From Planctomycetota bacterium (GTDB lineage: Bacteria > Planctomycetota > SZUA-567), in contig JAIRTL010000067.1 of NCBI GenBank assembly GCA_031254915.1, forward strand, positions 1 to 36,962: DNA of 36,962 bases. Reading direction: 5' to 3'. How positions within the stretch are numbered: the first letter of the stretch is position 1; each line of letters begins with the position of its first letter. Shown piece after piece: positions 8,034 to 16,347 of the stretch. The notes under the pieces are model-generated. The model was given only the letters and a program-made list of their open reading frames with translations, had not been told where the DNA came from and searched no databases. Made by a program: the position numbers and the translations under genes.

Positions 8034-8894
8034 TTAGGGACCTTTCTCCCAGCCGCCCATCGCCTCCACCAGTTCACCCAAATCGTTAAGCATGTCGCCG
8101 AGCGCGCCCGCCGGCATTTTCACCAGGTTGAACCGCCAGTCCGGCGGAACGAGTGCGACGCAAATCGCCGGATAGACGAAAATCAGCGCCGACAGCCCGA
8201 GCACCACGCGCAGCGGCATGCCGAGGACCATGATGTTCATCTGCGGCATGGTCTTGGTGACGAACCCCTCCACGACGCTGTTCATCAGCATGACGAGCAT
8301 GATCGGAATCGCCAACCTCAGGCCGACGGTGAAGATCGCTTCCGCCTGCAGGCGCGACGCCGCATACAGCGGCGGCGCCGCGACTTCCGCCACCAGACCG
8401 CCGATCCCGACGAAGTCGTAGCTTTTCGCCAGGATGTAAATCAACGCCAGGTGCAGCTTGGCGACGAGAAACAGCATGATCGTCAGGTTGGTGTTGATGT
8501 TGCCGAGGATCGGCATCTGGATGCCGGTCATCGGATCGACGACGTTGGCCATCGAGAAGCCGATCTGTTGGCCGGCCATTTCGCCCGCCAACTGCACCCC
8601 CGTGAAAACGAACCCCGCCAGAAAGGCGATTACCGTCCCCACCGCGAATTCCTGCATGGCGAGGATCGCCAGCGTGGACATTTCCAGGTGGACTGGTATC
8701 TCCGCCGTGTCCGCCGCCGGCTGGATCAGGAGCACGGACAAGGCGGCAACGAAATACAGCCGCACCCTGGCGCTGAACACCTCCGAGCCGAAGAACGGCG
8801 CGAACAGGACCAGACTGCCGATGCGGATGAGGACGAGCGTGAACAGGATGAAGGCCACGAGTACGCGGCTGACCTGAAGCATGTCCTCGCTCAT
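8034..8894 (-). CDS. fliR: Flagellar export gate protein FliR
   Basis: FliR is an inner-membrane subunit that forms the export pore with FliP and FliQ. The 286-residue product is rich in membrane helices (about six) and shows the family stretch GVQLAGEMAGQQIGFSMANV followed by DP, and NSVVEGFVTKTMPQMNIMVLG near the C-terminal end. The start MSEDMLQVSR at 8894 is chosen from the family's usual length; it has only a weak binding site. A gap of about 120 bases separates it from fliQ, unlike the tight spacing elsewhere in the operon. A 15-codon reading frame in that gap ends with its stop overlapping the fliR ATG and could couple translation, but this is speculative. Confidence 0.93.
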   Translation of the reverse strand: MSEDMLQVSRVLVAFILFTLVLIRIGSLVLFAPFFGSEVFSARVRLYFVAALSVLLIQPAADTAEIPVHLEMSTLAILAMQEFAVGTVIAFLAGFVFTGVQLAGEMAGQQIGFSMANVVDPMTGIQMPILGNINTNLTIMLFLVAKLHLALIYILAKSYDFVGIGGLVAEVAAPPLYAASRLQAEAIFTVGLRLAIPIMLVMLMNSVVEGFVTKTMPQMNIMVLGMPLRVVLGLSALIFVYPAICVALVPPDWRFNLVKMPAGALGDMLNDLGELVEAMGGWEKGP

Positions 8895-9013
8895 CCTGAA
8901 TCCCGTCCCGATGGCGTTTTGGCGAACAGCCGCCTCATGCGCCCTGCGCGCTCCGCCCGGCGCGGCCGTACGGGAAAACGCGGCGGCGCTTGCCCGTTCT
9001 TCCCAAAACCGCG

Positions 9014-9289
9014 CTAGGCATAAAAGCTTGAAAACATGCGCATGACCTCGTAATAGTATTCGGCCATCATGTCGATAAGCCACGGCAGCGCCAGCGCCGC
9101 CACCGCCACCACCGCCACCAGCTTCGGCACGAAGGTGAGGGTCATTTCCTGGATGCTCGTCACCGTCTGCAACAGCGAAACGGCGACGCCTACCACCAGA
9201 GCCGTCAACAGCGTCGGCATGGACATGAGCAGGCAAATCCACAGCATCCGGTTCGCCACGTCGATGACGTCCTGCACGTCCGGGATCAT
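9014..9289 (-). CDS. fliQ: Flagellar export gate protein FliQ
   Basis: FliQ is the small two-helix subunit of the FliPQR export pore. The 91-residue product starts MIPDVQDVIDVANRMLW and contains the family segment TSIQEMTLTFVPKL between its two membrane helices. Its ATG overlaps the fliP stop as ATGA, so translation is coupled to fliP. The length agrees with the usual 89-90 residues. Confidence 0.95.
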   Translation of the reverse strand: MIPDVQDVIDVANRMLWICLLMSMPTLLTALVVGVAVSLLQTVTSIQEMTLTFVPKLVAVVAVAALALPWLIDMMAEYYYEVMRMFSSFYA

Positions 9290-10284
9290 GGCGAAGCCCC
9301 CCTGACCGCCGGTTCGACGACGTCGGTGAACCATTCGAGGATCGTGGGCGGAAAACTGGTCACCAATCCCTCGAACAGCAATCGCCAACCGTCGACGATG
9401 ACGAAGAGGATGATCTTGAACGGCAGGGAGATCATCGCCGGCGGCAGCATCATCATGCCCATGGACATGAGAATGGACGATATCACCACGTCGAGAACGA
9501 GAAACGGAAGATAGATGAGAAAGCCCATCCAGAACGCCCGCTTCAGTTCGGAACTGATGAACGCGGGGATGAGGACGAGCGTGGGAACGTCCTGCGGTCG
9601 GAGCTGTCCCCGCTCCTGGAGGCTGGCGGCGTCGCGCATGCCGGCGATGCCCATGAAGAAATACAGATCCTCATGTCCCTGGTTGGCGGTGAGGCATTCG
9701 ATCATGAACCGGCGAACCGGGGCCATGCCGCGCTCTATCGCCTCCGCCTGACGCAGCCTGCGGAACTCGCCCTGGTTGACCTCGACGTACTCGCCGTTCA
9801 CGTAGGGCTCGATCCCCTCGGTCCACGAAGCCTTCCACGTCGGCCACATGATGAAGAAGGTCAGGAACAGGGAAAGCCCCATCATGACCTGGTCGGGCGG
9901 GAGCGACTGCGTCGACAGCGCCCGCCGGACAAACCCCATGACGATCGTGATGCGAAGAAAGCTCGTCATCATAATGAGAATGCCGGGGGAGAGGGTGAGG
10001 ATCGTGAGGAGGGTCGCGATTTGCAGCATCGAGGTGAGCTGCTCGGCGTGCTCCATCGGGACGACGGACCCTTCCTTGATGGTCGGCAGCGGGAGATAGA
10101 GGAGCCCGTCCTCGTGCGGGTCGCCGCGTTCGGCGAGCGGCACGACGCGCGGCGTCGATTGCGACCCGTCTTCGATGACGACAGATTCGCGCGGTGCGAC
10201 GTCGGAGTCGGCGCCGCGAAGGGTATTTACGGATAAAGTTGAAAAAAGCAGCGAGAACACTGCCATTTTGAGCGCTTTTTTCAT
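9286..10284 (-). CDS. fliP: Flagellar export gate protein FliP
   Basis: FliP is the core subunit of the flagellar export pore. The C-terminal part is textbook (SELKRAFWMGFLIYLPFLVL and SMGMMMLPPAMISLPFK followed by LFVIVDGW). The N-terminus is a signal peptide (MKKALKMAVFSLLFSTLSVN), as in other FliP proteins. At 332 residues it is longer than the common 240-260, because of an N-terminal periplasmic extension of about 60 residues (charged, ESVVIEDGSQSTPR region) and a longer loop after the second helix (about VNGEYVEVNQGEFRRLRQAE). It starts at 10284 with a GGGGG-rich binding site, 20 bases behind fliO. Confidence 0.96.
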   Translation of the reverse strand: MKKALKMAVFSLLFSTLSVNTLRGADSDVAPRESVVIEDGSQSTPRVVPLAERGDPHEDGLLYLPLPTIKEGSVVPMEHAEQLTSMLQIATLLTILTLSPGILIMMTSFLRITIVMGFVRRALSTQSLPPDQVMMGLSLFLTFFIMWPTWKASWTEGIEPYVNGEYVEVNQGEFRRLRQAEAIERGMAPVRRFMIECLTANQGHEDLYFFMGIAGMRDAASLQERGQLRPQDVPTLVLIPAFISSELKRAFWMGFLIYLPFLVLDVVISSILMSMGMMMLPPAMISLPFKIILFVIVDGWRLLFEGLVTSFPPTILEWFTDVVEPAVRGASP

Positions 10285-10304
10285 TTTCCCCCGTCAATAT
10301 GAAA

Positions 10305-11024
10305 TCAGCCGATCCTGTCGAATAGTTCGGTCGGCCGCGAAAAATCGTCCTTGCCCGCGCGGGTGCGCAATGCTGCGATCTCTTCTCTGAGGGCGTGCGC
10401 CCTGTTTTCGACCTCGCCCTCTTGTCGCGCCGCCTCGATGTTGGCGGCGTGGCGCTGGAAAAGCCTCTGGAAGAGGTTCAGTCCCATTTCCGCCTTGGGG
10501 CGCGCGACCTCGAGGATTTCCGTGATTTCCTCCTCGTCCGTTATCTCCGACAACGAGGACAGCCCCTCCTGCGACACGCCGACGACGATGATCCGGCGGC
10601 CGACGCGGAGGAGCGAAACGTATCTGCGCTGGTCGAGGTGCGACCTGCCGAGGACCTCGAGCGCGGGATGGGAAAAAAGCTGCTTGTGTCCCGGCAGACA
10701 ACGTTTCATAAACCACAGGACGGCCACGAACAGGCTGGAGATTATAAGGACGTAAAACAGGACCGAAAGGATGGACGGCAGCGACTTCGGTTGTGAGCGA
10801 ATCCGCTGGTGTTGGTTCGGACGTCCTATTTCAGGGAAATGGAAGGCGGTCGCCTCGTAGTCCCGCGCCGTTCCGACGGAAGCGGGGGATTGGCGCGCCT
10901 CCGGTCGCGAGACGGCGGGTTGGCGGGAATCAGATGTTCCCGGAACGGCGTATTCGGCCGCCATTCCCGGTACGGAAAGCAGAAACCAAACGGCGCATGC
11001 GAGTAATACGCGTGTATTGGACAA
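10305..11024 (-). CDS. fliO: Flagellar biosynthesis protein FliO, TTG start
   Basis: FliO helps stabilise assembly of FliP in the membrane. The product is 239 residues from a TTG codon at 11024. It has a signal-like hydrophobic start (VLLACAVWFLLSVPGMAAE), a linker of about 70 residues, one strong membrane helix (ILSVLFYVLIISSLFVAVLW), the FliO beta-rich segment (LEVLGRSHLDQRRYVSLLRVG) and a charged, helical C-terminal tail. TTG is chosen because a GGGGGAGG site lies 8 bases before it and the signal peptide begins there; an in-frame ATG at 11159 would add 45 unlikely residues. It is the first gene of the operon that runs to fliA. Assignment rests on position and domain shape. Confidence 0.85.
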   Translation of the reverse strand: MSNTRVLLACAVWFLLSVPGMAAEYAVPGTSDSRQPAVSRPEARQSPASVGTARDYEATAFHFPEIGRPNQHQRIRSQPKSLPSILSVLFYVLIISSLFVAVLWFMKRCLPGHKQLFSHPALEVLGRSHLDQRRYVSLLRVGRRIIVVGVSQEGLSSLSEITDEEEITEILEVARPKAEMGLNLFQRLFQRHAANIEAARQEGEVENRAHALREEIAALRTRAGKDDFSRPTELFDRIG

Positions 11025-11281
11025 CGTCGACGCCTCCCCCGGGCCTCTGTCGCCAAAATGATGAACTGGATATGCGAAAAACGGCAAATCCCCCGAATGG
11101 CAATAATGCGGATTTGTCCGCCCATATTCAAGAGGATATTTCGGAAAAAGTTGATGCATGGTCCTGCGTCGGGTGCGGAATGGACGGCGGCCGGCTCCGC
11201 GAAATCGATCGGTTTGCGATTCATGGCAGGCGGCGAGAGGCTTTCGGTGGGGAATTACGGTCAGCCATCGCCGAAAAATCC

Positions 11282-11309
11282 TTGTCCCGGTCGGCGATTG
11301 AGCTAAGAT
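11282..11309 (+). promoter_or_regulatory. Predicted promoter upstream of the activase gene
   Basis: TTGTCC at 11282-11287 and TAAGAT at 11304-11309 are spaced by 16 bases. Initiation would fall near 11316, about 200 bases before the activase start and only a few bases before a strong hairpin. Confidence 0.45.
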
Positions 11310-11321
11310 GGGAATATTGAT

Positions 11322-11356
11322 CCGGCCTTCGGCGTCCGCCGATGGCCGGTCGTTTT
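11322..11356 (+). terminator. Terminator-like hairpin inside the activase leader
   Basis: Arms CCGGCC-T-TCGGC and GCCGA-T-GGCCGG (11322-11349, one T-T mismatch, 4-nt loop) form a long GC-rich stem followed by TCGTTTT. It does not follow any gene on the plus strand, since fliO is divergent. It therefore looks like an attenuator of the activase gene or the end of a short unannotated transcript. Confidence 0.5.
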
Positions 11357-11382
11357 CATGGCGTGTACCTGTCGAATGAAAA

Positions 11383-11515
11383 GAATGGGGTCATACTACA
11401 GCGTTTTCGCAAATAGTCGACCTTTCCCCGGCGTGTTTTCGGTTGACGCGGTCGAGCCCGAAAACGCAACAGGGAGGCCAATCATTTCAGAAAACGCGCT
11501 AAGGAATGGGGTCAT
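11383..11515 (+). repeat. 12-bp direct repeat flanking the activase leader
   Basis: GAATGGGGTCAT occurs at 11383-11394 and again at 11504-11515, 121 bases apart; the second copy contains the activase start codon region. Between them, AGCGTTTTC (near 11401) and GAAAACGCGCT (near 11490) form an imperfect inverted pair. The arrangement could be an operator pair or the trace of a small duplication. No function is known. Confidence 0.4.
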
Positions 11516-14500
11516 GCGGATGTATTTTCTGGGCATAGACATAGGGAGCCTGTACGCCGGAGCCGTTCTTCTGGGGAAGGACAAGCGGGTCGAGCGCACC
11601 GCGTATGAGCGGCACAGGGGCGAACCAACCGCGACGGTACGCAAGATCCTCGCCGACTATCCGCTCGACAAGGTGGTGAAGGTGGTCCGCACCGGTTCCG
11701 GCGGGGAAGAGTTCGGATTGGTCGGGGGCGATTATATCGATGCCGTCGTCGCCGGCGTCGAAGGCGTCAGGGAGCTTGTCCCGGACGCGCGCAACATCAT
11801 CCAGATCGGCGGCGGCTCGTTCAGCCTGACCCAGCTCGCGGAGGACGGCAGCTACCAGCATAGTTCCATCAACAGCGCCTGCGCCTCCGGCACCGGCGCG
11901 TTCCTCGACCAGCAGTCGCTTCGGCTCCAGGTCCCGCCCACCGAGCTTGGCGAACGCGCCATGCGTTACGACAAGCGCCCGCCGGCGGTGGCGACCCGGT
12001 GCGCCGTTTTCGCCAAATCGGACATGATCCACCTGCAACAGGAGGGCTACACCGTCGACGCCATCGCCGCCGGCCTCTGCGTCGGCCTCGGCAACTCGAC
12101 CGTGGACGGGCTTCTCGGCGGCAGGACGCTTGTCGGCAAGACGGCGGTCATCGGCGGCGTCGCCATCAACCCGGTCGTGGTCGGGTCGGTTCGCGAAAAG
12201 CTCGGCGTCGACGTCGTCGTTCCGGAAGATCCGCACCTGACCGGCGCCTACGGCGCCGCCATGGTGGCGATCAAGCGTTGCGTCCCCGAGGAGGGACGGG
12301 TTGCGCTCGACCTCCGCGAGGACTCCCCGTCCTCGACCGGCGTCTTTCTAAAGCGGGTCGGCGACTCCTCCCTGCGTCCGCCTCTGGAGCTTAAGCTCTC
12401 CAATTATCCCGATTTCACCTGGCACGACAGCTGGGTGAACGAGGACGGTTCCGAAATCGCCATCGTCGAGCCGCGATCGGGAAAGGTTCGGGTTGCGTTC
12501 GGCATCGACATCGGTTCCACCTCCACCAAGGCGTCGTTCCTCGACGACGACCGCAGGATGGTCGGCTGGATCTACCGGAAAACCGCCGGTAATCCGATCC
12601 GCGCCGTACAGAAGCTTTTCAAGGCCGCGCGCGAGATGGAGCAGCGCGGCGGCTTCACTTTCGACGTCAAGGGCGTCGGCGCCACCGGCTCGGGCCGGAA
12701 GATGATCGGCGCCCTCGTCGGCGCCGATCTGGCGACCAACGAGATCACCGCCCACGCCACCGCGGCGGTGTTCATCGATCCCGAAGTGGACACCATTCTC
12801 GAGCTTGGCGGCCAGGACGCGAAGTTCACGCAACTGCAAAACGGGATGGTGTACAACTCGATCATGAACTACGTTTGCGCCGCAGGCACCGGCAGCTTCA
12901 TCGAGGAGCAGTCCCTGAAGCTGGGCATTCCCCTCACCGAATACGCCGACCGCGCCATGGGAAAGCCGTGTCCTCTCACATCCGACCGCTGCACCGTGTA
13001 CATGGAGCGTGACCTTGACCTGCTCCTTGCCAAGGGGTGGGACAAGGACCAGGTCGCCGCGGCGGTGCTTCACTCCGTGCGCGACAACTATCTCAACAAG
13101 GTTGTCGGCGGGCTCTATATCGGCGACCACGTCTATTTCCAGGGCGCGACCGCCAGGAACAAGGCGCTTGTCGCCGCCTTCGAAGTGGAGCTGGGCAAGG
13201 AGATCAAGGTCAGCCCGTATTGCCATTTGACCGGCGCCCTCGGAATGTGCCTGCTTGTCGCCGACCGCATTCCCGAGGCGGACCGGTCGCGGAAGTTCAA
13301 GGGCCTCGAGTTCGCCGACGCCAAGGTCGAGGTCGACTATGAAACCTGTGAACTTTGCCACAACCGCTGCAATCTGTCCATCATCCGCGCCGGCGACGCC
13401 ACCCTGGCGTGGGGCCTGAAGTGCGGTCGCGATTACGGCGACAAAAAAGTCAGGGTGCGCGACAATCCGGGATTCGAATGGTGGCGCAAACGCTACAACG
13501 CCTGGCTCAGCCTCGAAAGGAAGAAAGACCCGGCCGCCGAATCGAAGAGGCGGATCGGCGTTCTCCAGGCGCTTGGCACGTATGGCTATTACCCGTTCTG
13601 GAAGCGCTTCATCGAGGGGATCGGCTGCACGCCGGCGGCGTCCTCGCGCACGAACGAAAAAACGATGCACATCGGCACCGGGATCACCTCGGCCGAATAC
13701 TGCGCTCCCGTCGTCGCCAGTCACGGCCACGCGGCCGAACTGCTCAATGACGACAAGGTCGACTGGCTGCTCGTGCCGCACATGCTTCGCGAGCCGGTCG
13801 CCCCCGGGTTTACGGACGCGCATTTCTGCTGCTACGTGCAGTCGCACCCCGGCGTTCTGCGCTCCGTCGCCGGATTGAAGCATACGGACAGAATACTCTC
13901 GCCCATCATCCAACTCAACCGGCCGGAGGAGGAGCAGATCGCGGCCCTCGCGACGGGACTCCGTCCCTTGGGCGTTTCCGCCGACCGCATCGCGTCGGCA
14001 CTCCGCGAAGCGAAGGAGGCGCAGGCCGCGTTCACCGCCGAGTCGCAAAAGCTCGGCCGGGACGCGCTCCGGGCCATCGAAAACAGCGAAGGCCTGGGTC
14101 TGGTGTGTGTCGGCAGGCCCTACAATACGGTTGATGCCGGCCTGACGCTCGACCTCCCCCGTAAAATGGCGGCGATGGGTTACCCGGTGCTGTATCTCGA
14201 CATGCTGCCGTTCGATCTTCGGGACATCCAGCCCGATTACGCCAACATGTATTGGCATTACGGCCAGAAAATCCTTGCGACGGCCAGCTTCGTCGCAAAG
14301 CATCCGAGATTATTCGGCGTGTATTTCACAAACTTCATGTGCGGGCCGGACAGTTATGTTCTGACATATTTCAAGGAGATCATGGGCAGGGTCGGCAAGC
14401 CGTACCTGTGTCTCCAGTTCGACGGACACGGAGCCGACGCCGGGTATTTGACCCGCGTCGAGGCGGCGCTGGAAAGCTTCCACGCCTGGTCGAAGATTCC

Positions 14501-14531
14501 GCGTCCGGAAGTCGTGGACACCGCGGATTAG
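11514..14531 (+). CDS. Fused 2-hydroxyacyl-CoA dehydratase activase (twin BcrAD/BadFG ATPase)
   Basis: This protein belongs to the ATP-driven activator family (HgdC/BcrA/BcrD type) that injects a high-potential electron into 2-hydroxyacyl-CoA dehydratases or benzoyl-CoA-type reductases in anaerobes. The 1005-residue product has two ASKHA ATPase domains (about 1-270 and 325-590). Each keeps the nucleotide motif (GIDIGS..., GIDIGSTSTKASF) and the two cysteines that bind the interdomain [4Fe-4S] cluster in HgdC (C123/C163, C455/C493). A C-terminal dehydratase-like domain (DUF2229 type) follows, with a CxxCxxxC motif at 612-619 and the closing NFMCGPDSYVLTYFKEIMG. The start at 11514 has an AAGGA site; further in-frame ATGs lie upstream at 11358 and, just downstream, at 11520. 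No dehydratase subunits are nearby, so the client enzyme is unknown. Confidence 0.9.
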   Translation: MRMYFLGIDIGSLYAGAVLLGKDKRVERTAYERHRGEPTATVRKILADYPLDKVVKVVRTGSGGEEFGLVGGDYIDAVVAGVEGVRELVPDARNIIQIGGGSFSLTQLAEDGSYQHSSINSACASGTGAFLDQQSLRLQVPPTELGERAMRYDKRPPAVATRCAVFAKSDMIHLQQEGYTVDAIAAGLCVGLGNSTVDGLLGGRTLVGKTAVIGGVAINPVVVGSVREKLGVDVVVPEDPHLTGAYGAAMVAIKRCVPEEGRVALDLREDSPSSTGVFLKRVGDSSLRPPLELKLSNYPDFTWHDSWVNEDGSEIAIVEPRSGKVRVAFGIDIGSTSTKASFLDDDRRMVGWIYRKTAGNPIRAVQKLFKAAREMEQRGGFTFDVKGVGATGSGRKMIGALVGADLATNEITAHATAAVFIDPEVDTILELGGQDAKFTQLQNGMVYNSIMNYVCAAGTGSFIEEQSLKLGIPLTEYADRAMGKPCPLTSDRCTVYMERDLDLLLAKGWDKDQVAAAVLHSVRDNYLNKVVGGLYIGDHVYFQGATARNKALVAAFEVELGKEIKVSPYCHLTGALGMCLLVADRIPEADRSRKFKGLEFADAKVEVDYETCELCHNRCNLSIIRAGDATLAWGLKCGRDYGDKKVRVRDNPGFEWWRKRYNAWLSLERKKDPAAESKRRIGVLQALGTYGYYPFWKRFIEGIGCTPAASSRTNEKTMHIGTGITSAEYCAPVVASHGHAAELLNDDKVDWLLVPHMLREPVAPGFTDAHFCCYVQSHPGVLRSVAGLKHTDRILSPIIQLNRPEEEQIAALATGLRPLGVSADRIASALREAKEAQAAFTAESQKLGRDALRAIENSEGLGLVCVGRPYNTVDAGLTLDLPRKMAAMGYPVLYLDMLPFDLRDIQPDYANMYWHYGQKILATASFVAKHPRLFGVYFTNFMCGPDSYVLTYFKEIMGRVGKPYLCLQFDGHGADAGYLTRVEAALESFHAWSKIPRPEVVDTAD

Positions 14532-14606
14532 GGCAGAATTCCCGACAGGGGCGAGTTGACGACGGTTTATGCCGGCCGGCGGCGGGATTGCACGGGTTTC
14601 GTCCAT

Positions 14607-14623
14607 CGGCGCGCTGTGCGCCG
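14607..14623 (+). other. Short hairpin between activase and TonB-like gene
   Basis: CGGCGC and GCGCCG form a perfect 6-bp stem with a 5-nt loop, 75 bases after the activase stop and 16 bases before the TonB-like start. There is no T tract, so it is a weak terminator at best or a leader hairpin that may affect initiation. Confidence 0.3.
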
Positions 14624-14639
14624 GGGTTGAACGGACAGC

Positions 14640-16019
14640 ATGATACGGCTATCGGAATTCGGAAGACGGGGCGTGATTCCGGCGAGGCGTCACGACGCCT
14701 TTCTGTTGGCGCTTCTCCTTGCCCTGACGCTGAGCGTTCTCCTTTTCGCGCTGCAGGCGCTGCTCCCGCGCATCGCCGCGCTGATAGGCATGCTTGCGCC
14801 CAATTCGACGCCCATTTCCCGTGAAGAGTACACGGTTCCCTTCGTTCTTGTCGATCCCTCGCTCATCGACGAAGTCGATCCGGATCTTCCCGCCGAGGCG
14901 GAAGGCAACGTCAGTCGTCTGGCGCGGCAAACCGAGACGCGGGAGGATCTCCCCGAAGATTCGGCGATGGTTGAGGAGGGAGCCGATGTCCTCCTCACGC
15001 CGTGGGACGGCAATCCGGGTCCCGACTCTCCCGATGGCAACGCGGATGAGGACGTCGTCCCGCCAGAGCAGGCCCGGATGGACTTGGATGAGGTCGAGAC
15101 GCAGGAAGATGTCGAGGAACAGGAGCCGCTTTCGCCCGAGCCGGAATTGCCGCCGCTTCCCGAGCCGCTTCCTGAGCCCGATCCGCCGGCTCCGCCGCCC
15201 GAGACGTGGGCGCCTCCGCCTTTGCCGGAACCGCCGCCGCCTGAATTCATCCCCGGTCCGCAGCCGGAACCCGTTGTCGAGCCGCCTCCTCCCGCGCCGG
15301 AACCGCCTCCCGAGCCGCCGCCGATTCCCGAACCGGAGGTCGCGCAAGGATCCAAATCCGAGCCGATATCGGAACCGACGCCTGTCGCGGACGACATTGT
15401 CGATCTGGCCATGTTGCCGACGTCGCCGCATGGTTTCCTCGACCAGACGGGGACGTTCCAGGATCGCGCCGTGGAGCCGCCCGTTCAACAGCAACCGGCG
15501 GCGCTGCCGCAGCCGCTGCGCCCCGACGAAATGATGTCGTCAGAGCCGTCCCCGCCGGTGCCGGACGCTCCCGCCCCGGAAGCGCCGCGCCCGCGCTCCC
15601 GTCCGCAGCCGACGTTCAAGCGGATCGGCCGCGAACCGAACCGCTCCGGCGCGCCGCCGCGCCGCAACCGCGAGACGAGCGTCAAGTTGCTCGGCGACGA
15701 CGCGTCGATGCGCATCCTCCAGCACCGTTATGGGGCGTACATGGAGAAGGTCGCGAGGCAATTGCAGGAATCGTTGAACAGGCAGGCGGTGCTGAATCCG
15801 ACCGGCTACAACCGGGGACAGGTCAAGATTCGCTTCGGCATTTCGCCGGACGGGTCGCTTACCTATTACGAGACGGTGTATGTTGGGGAGGGGATGGACG
15901 CGGCGCGCATTCTGTCCGAGATGACGGTGATGGAAGCGGCGCCGTTCGATCCCTTGACGCCCGAAATGCAGAAGGACGAAAACTTCCAGAAGTTGACCGT
16001 GACGGTCAATTTGATGTGA
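14640..16019 (+). CDS. TonB/TolA-like energy-transduction protein, Pro/Glu-rich
   Basis: The 459-residue protein has the layout of TonB or TolA proteins: a short cytoplasmic start, one membrane helix (about residues 21-45), a long periplasmic linker and a small C-terminal domain. The linker is acidic at first and then very rich in proline and glutamate (about 150-245), with repeated PEP/PPP units. The C-terminal 100 residues (from RYGAYMEKVARQLQESLN to VTVNLM) resemble the TonB-C/TolA-C fold, including the VKIRFGISPDGSLTYY strand pair. TonB couples the proton motive force to outer-membrane transport, which would imply a diderm envelope. No exbB/exbD or tolQ/tolR is in the window. It has a weak ribosome binding site and is convergent with tatA. 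Confidence 0.7.
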   Translation: MIRLSEFGRRGVIPARRHDAFLLALLLALTLSVLLFALQALLPRIAALIGMLAPNSTPISREEYTVPFVLVDPSLIDEVDPDLPAEAEGNVSRLARQTETREDLPEDSAMVEEGADVLLTPWDGNPGPDSPDGNADEDVVPPEQARMDLDEVETQEDVEEQEPLSPEPELPPLPEPLPEPDPPAPPPETWAPPPLPEPPPPEFIPGPQPEPVVEPPPPAPEPPPEPPPIPEPEVAQGSKSEPISEPTPVADDIVDLAMLPTSPHGFLDQTGTFQDRAVEPPVQQQPAALPQPLRPDEMMSSEPSPPVPDAPAPEAPRPRSRPQPTFKRIGREPNRSGAPPRRNRETSVKLLGDDASMRILQHRYGAYMEKVARQLQESLNRQAVLNPTGYNRGQVKIRFGISPDGSLTYYETVYVGEGMDAARILSEMTVMEAAPFDPLTPEMQKDENFQKLTVTVNLM

Positions 16020-16034
16020 GGTTGAGGGATCCTG

Positions 16035-16271
16035 TTATTCGTTTTTCGGCGGCGGCGCGTCGGTCTTGGCGATGGTTTTGTCCTCGTCCTCCGGTTTTTT
16101 TCCTGAACTCTCGCCGGAAAGGCCGCTGCGGAATTCGTGGAGCGCCTGGCCCAGCGACTTCGCCACCCCGGGAAGGCGCTTTCCGAACAGGAGAAGCGCG
16201 ACAAGCCCGATGACGACCCATTCGAGACCACCGGGCATGCTGAAAAAGGCCAGAGGTACAAAGTTCGTCAT
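16035..16271 (-). CDS. tatA: Sec-independent translocase subunit TatA
   Basis: TatA oligomers form the protein-conducting part of the twin-arginine translocase. The 78-residue product has the N-terminal membrane helix with the family segment EWVVIGLVALLLFGKRLPG, the amphipathic helix (VAKSLGQALHEFRSGLSGE) and a short charged tail. The start at 16271 has a GGAG site; more upstream in-frame ATGs would add a non-homologous extension. Its stop lies 15 bases from the stop of the convergent TonB-like gene. tatC is encoded 3 kb away on the other strand. Confidence 0.93.
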   Translation of the reverse strand: MTNFVPLAFFSMPGGLEWVVIGLVALLLFGKRLPGVAKSLGQALHEFRSGLSGESSGKKPEDEDKTIAKTDAPPPKNE

Positions 16272-16303
16272 GTTCGCTCCAGTCGGACTGTCGTTTTTTC
16301 GCC

Positions 16304-16331
16304 TTGAGTTGATCATGATATGCAATATGAT
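16304..16331 (+). promoter_or_regulatory. Predicted promoter of the peptide-binding protein gene
   Basis: TTGAGT at 16304-16309 and TATGAT at 16326-16331 are separated by 16 bases in the tatA/SBP divergent region. The spacer contains AT-rich near-palindromic sequence (around ATCATGATATGCAATATGAT), which might be an operator. Initiation would be near 16338. Confidence 0.55.
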
Positions 16332-16347
16332 TTCCCGATGCAAGGGG

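Larger units (their letters stand above)
11025..11513. other. Divergent control region between fliO and the activase gene
   Basis: This 489-base stretch between two divergent genes has no convincing protein-coding frame of its own. On the minus strand it must hold the promoter of the flagellar operon; no strong consensus is visible, although a short dyad (11108-11121) and A/T-richer sequence occur at 11090-11160. On the plus strand it holds a promoter-like pair, a terminator-like hairpin and a 12-base direct repeat, listed separately. Confidence 0.6.

Noticed and set aside
15080-15350. Repetitive CCG/GAG-rich tract considered as a DNA repeat or CRISPR-like array
   Set aside because: It codes for the Pro/Glu-rich linker of the TonB-like protein; units are irregular and there are no constant-length spacers.
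14640-15494. Arg/Gly-rich and Ser/Gly-rich minus-strand frames opposite the TonB-like gene
   Set aside because: Low-complexity complements of the Pro/Glu linker, with no supporting start signals.
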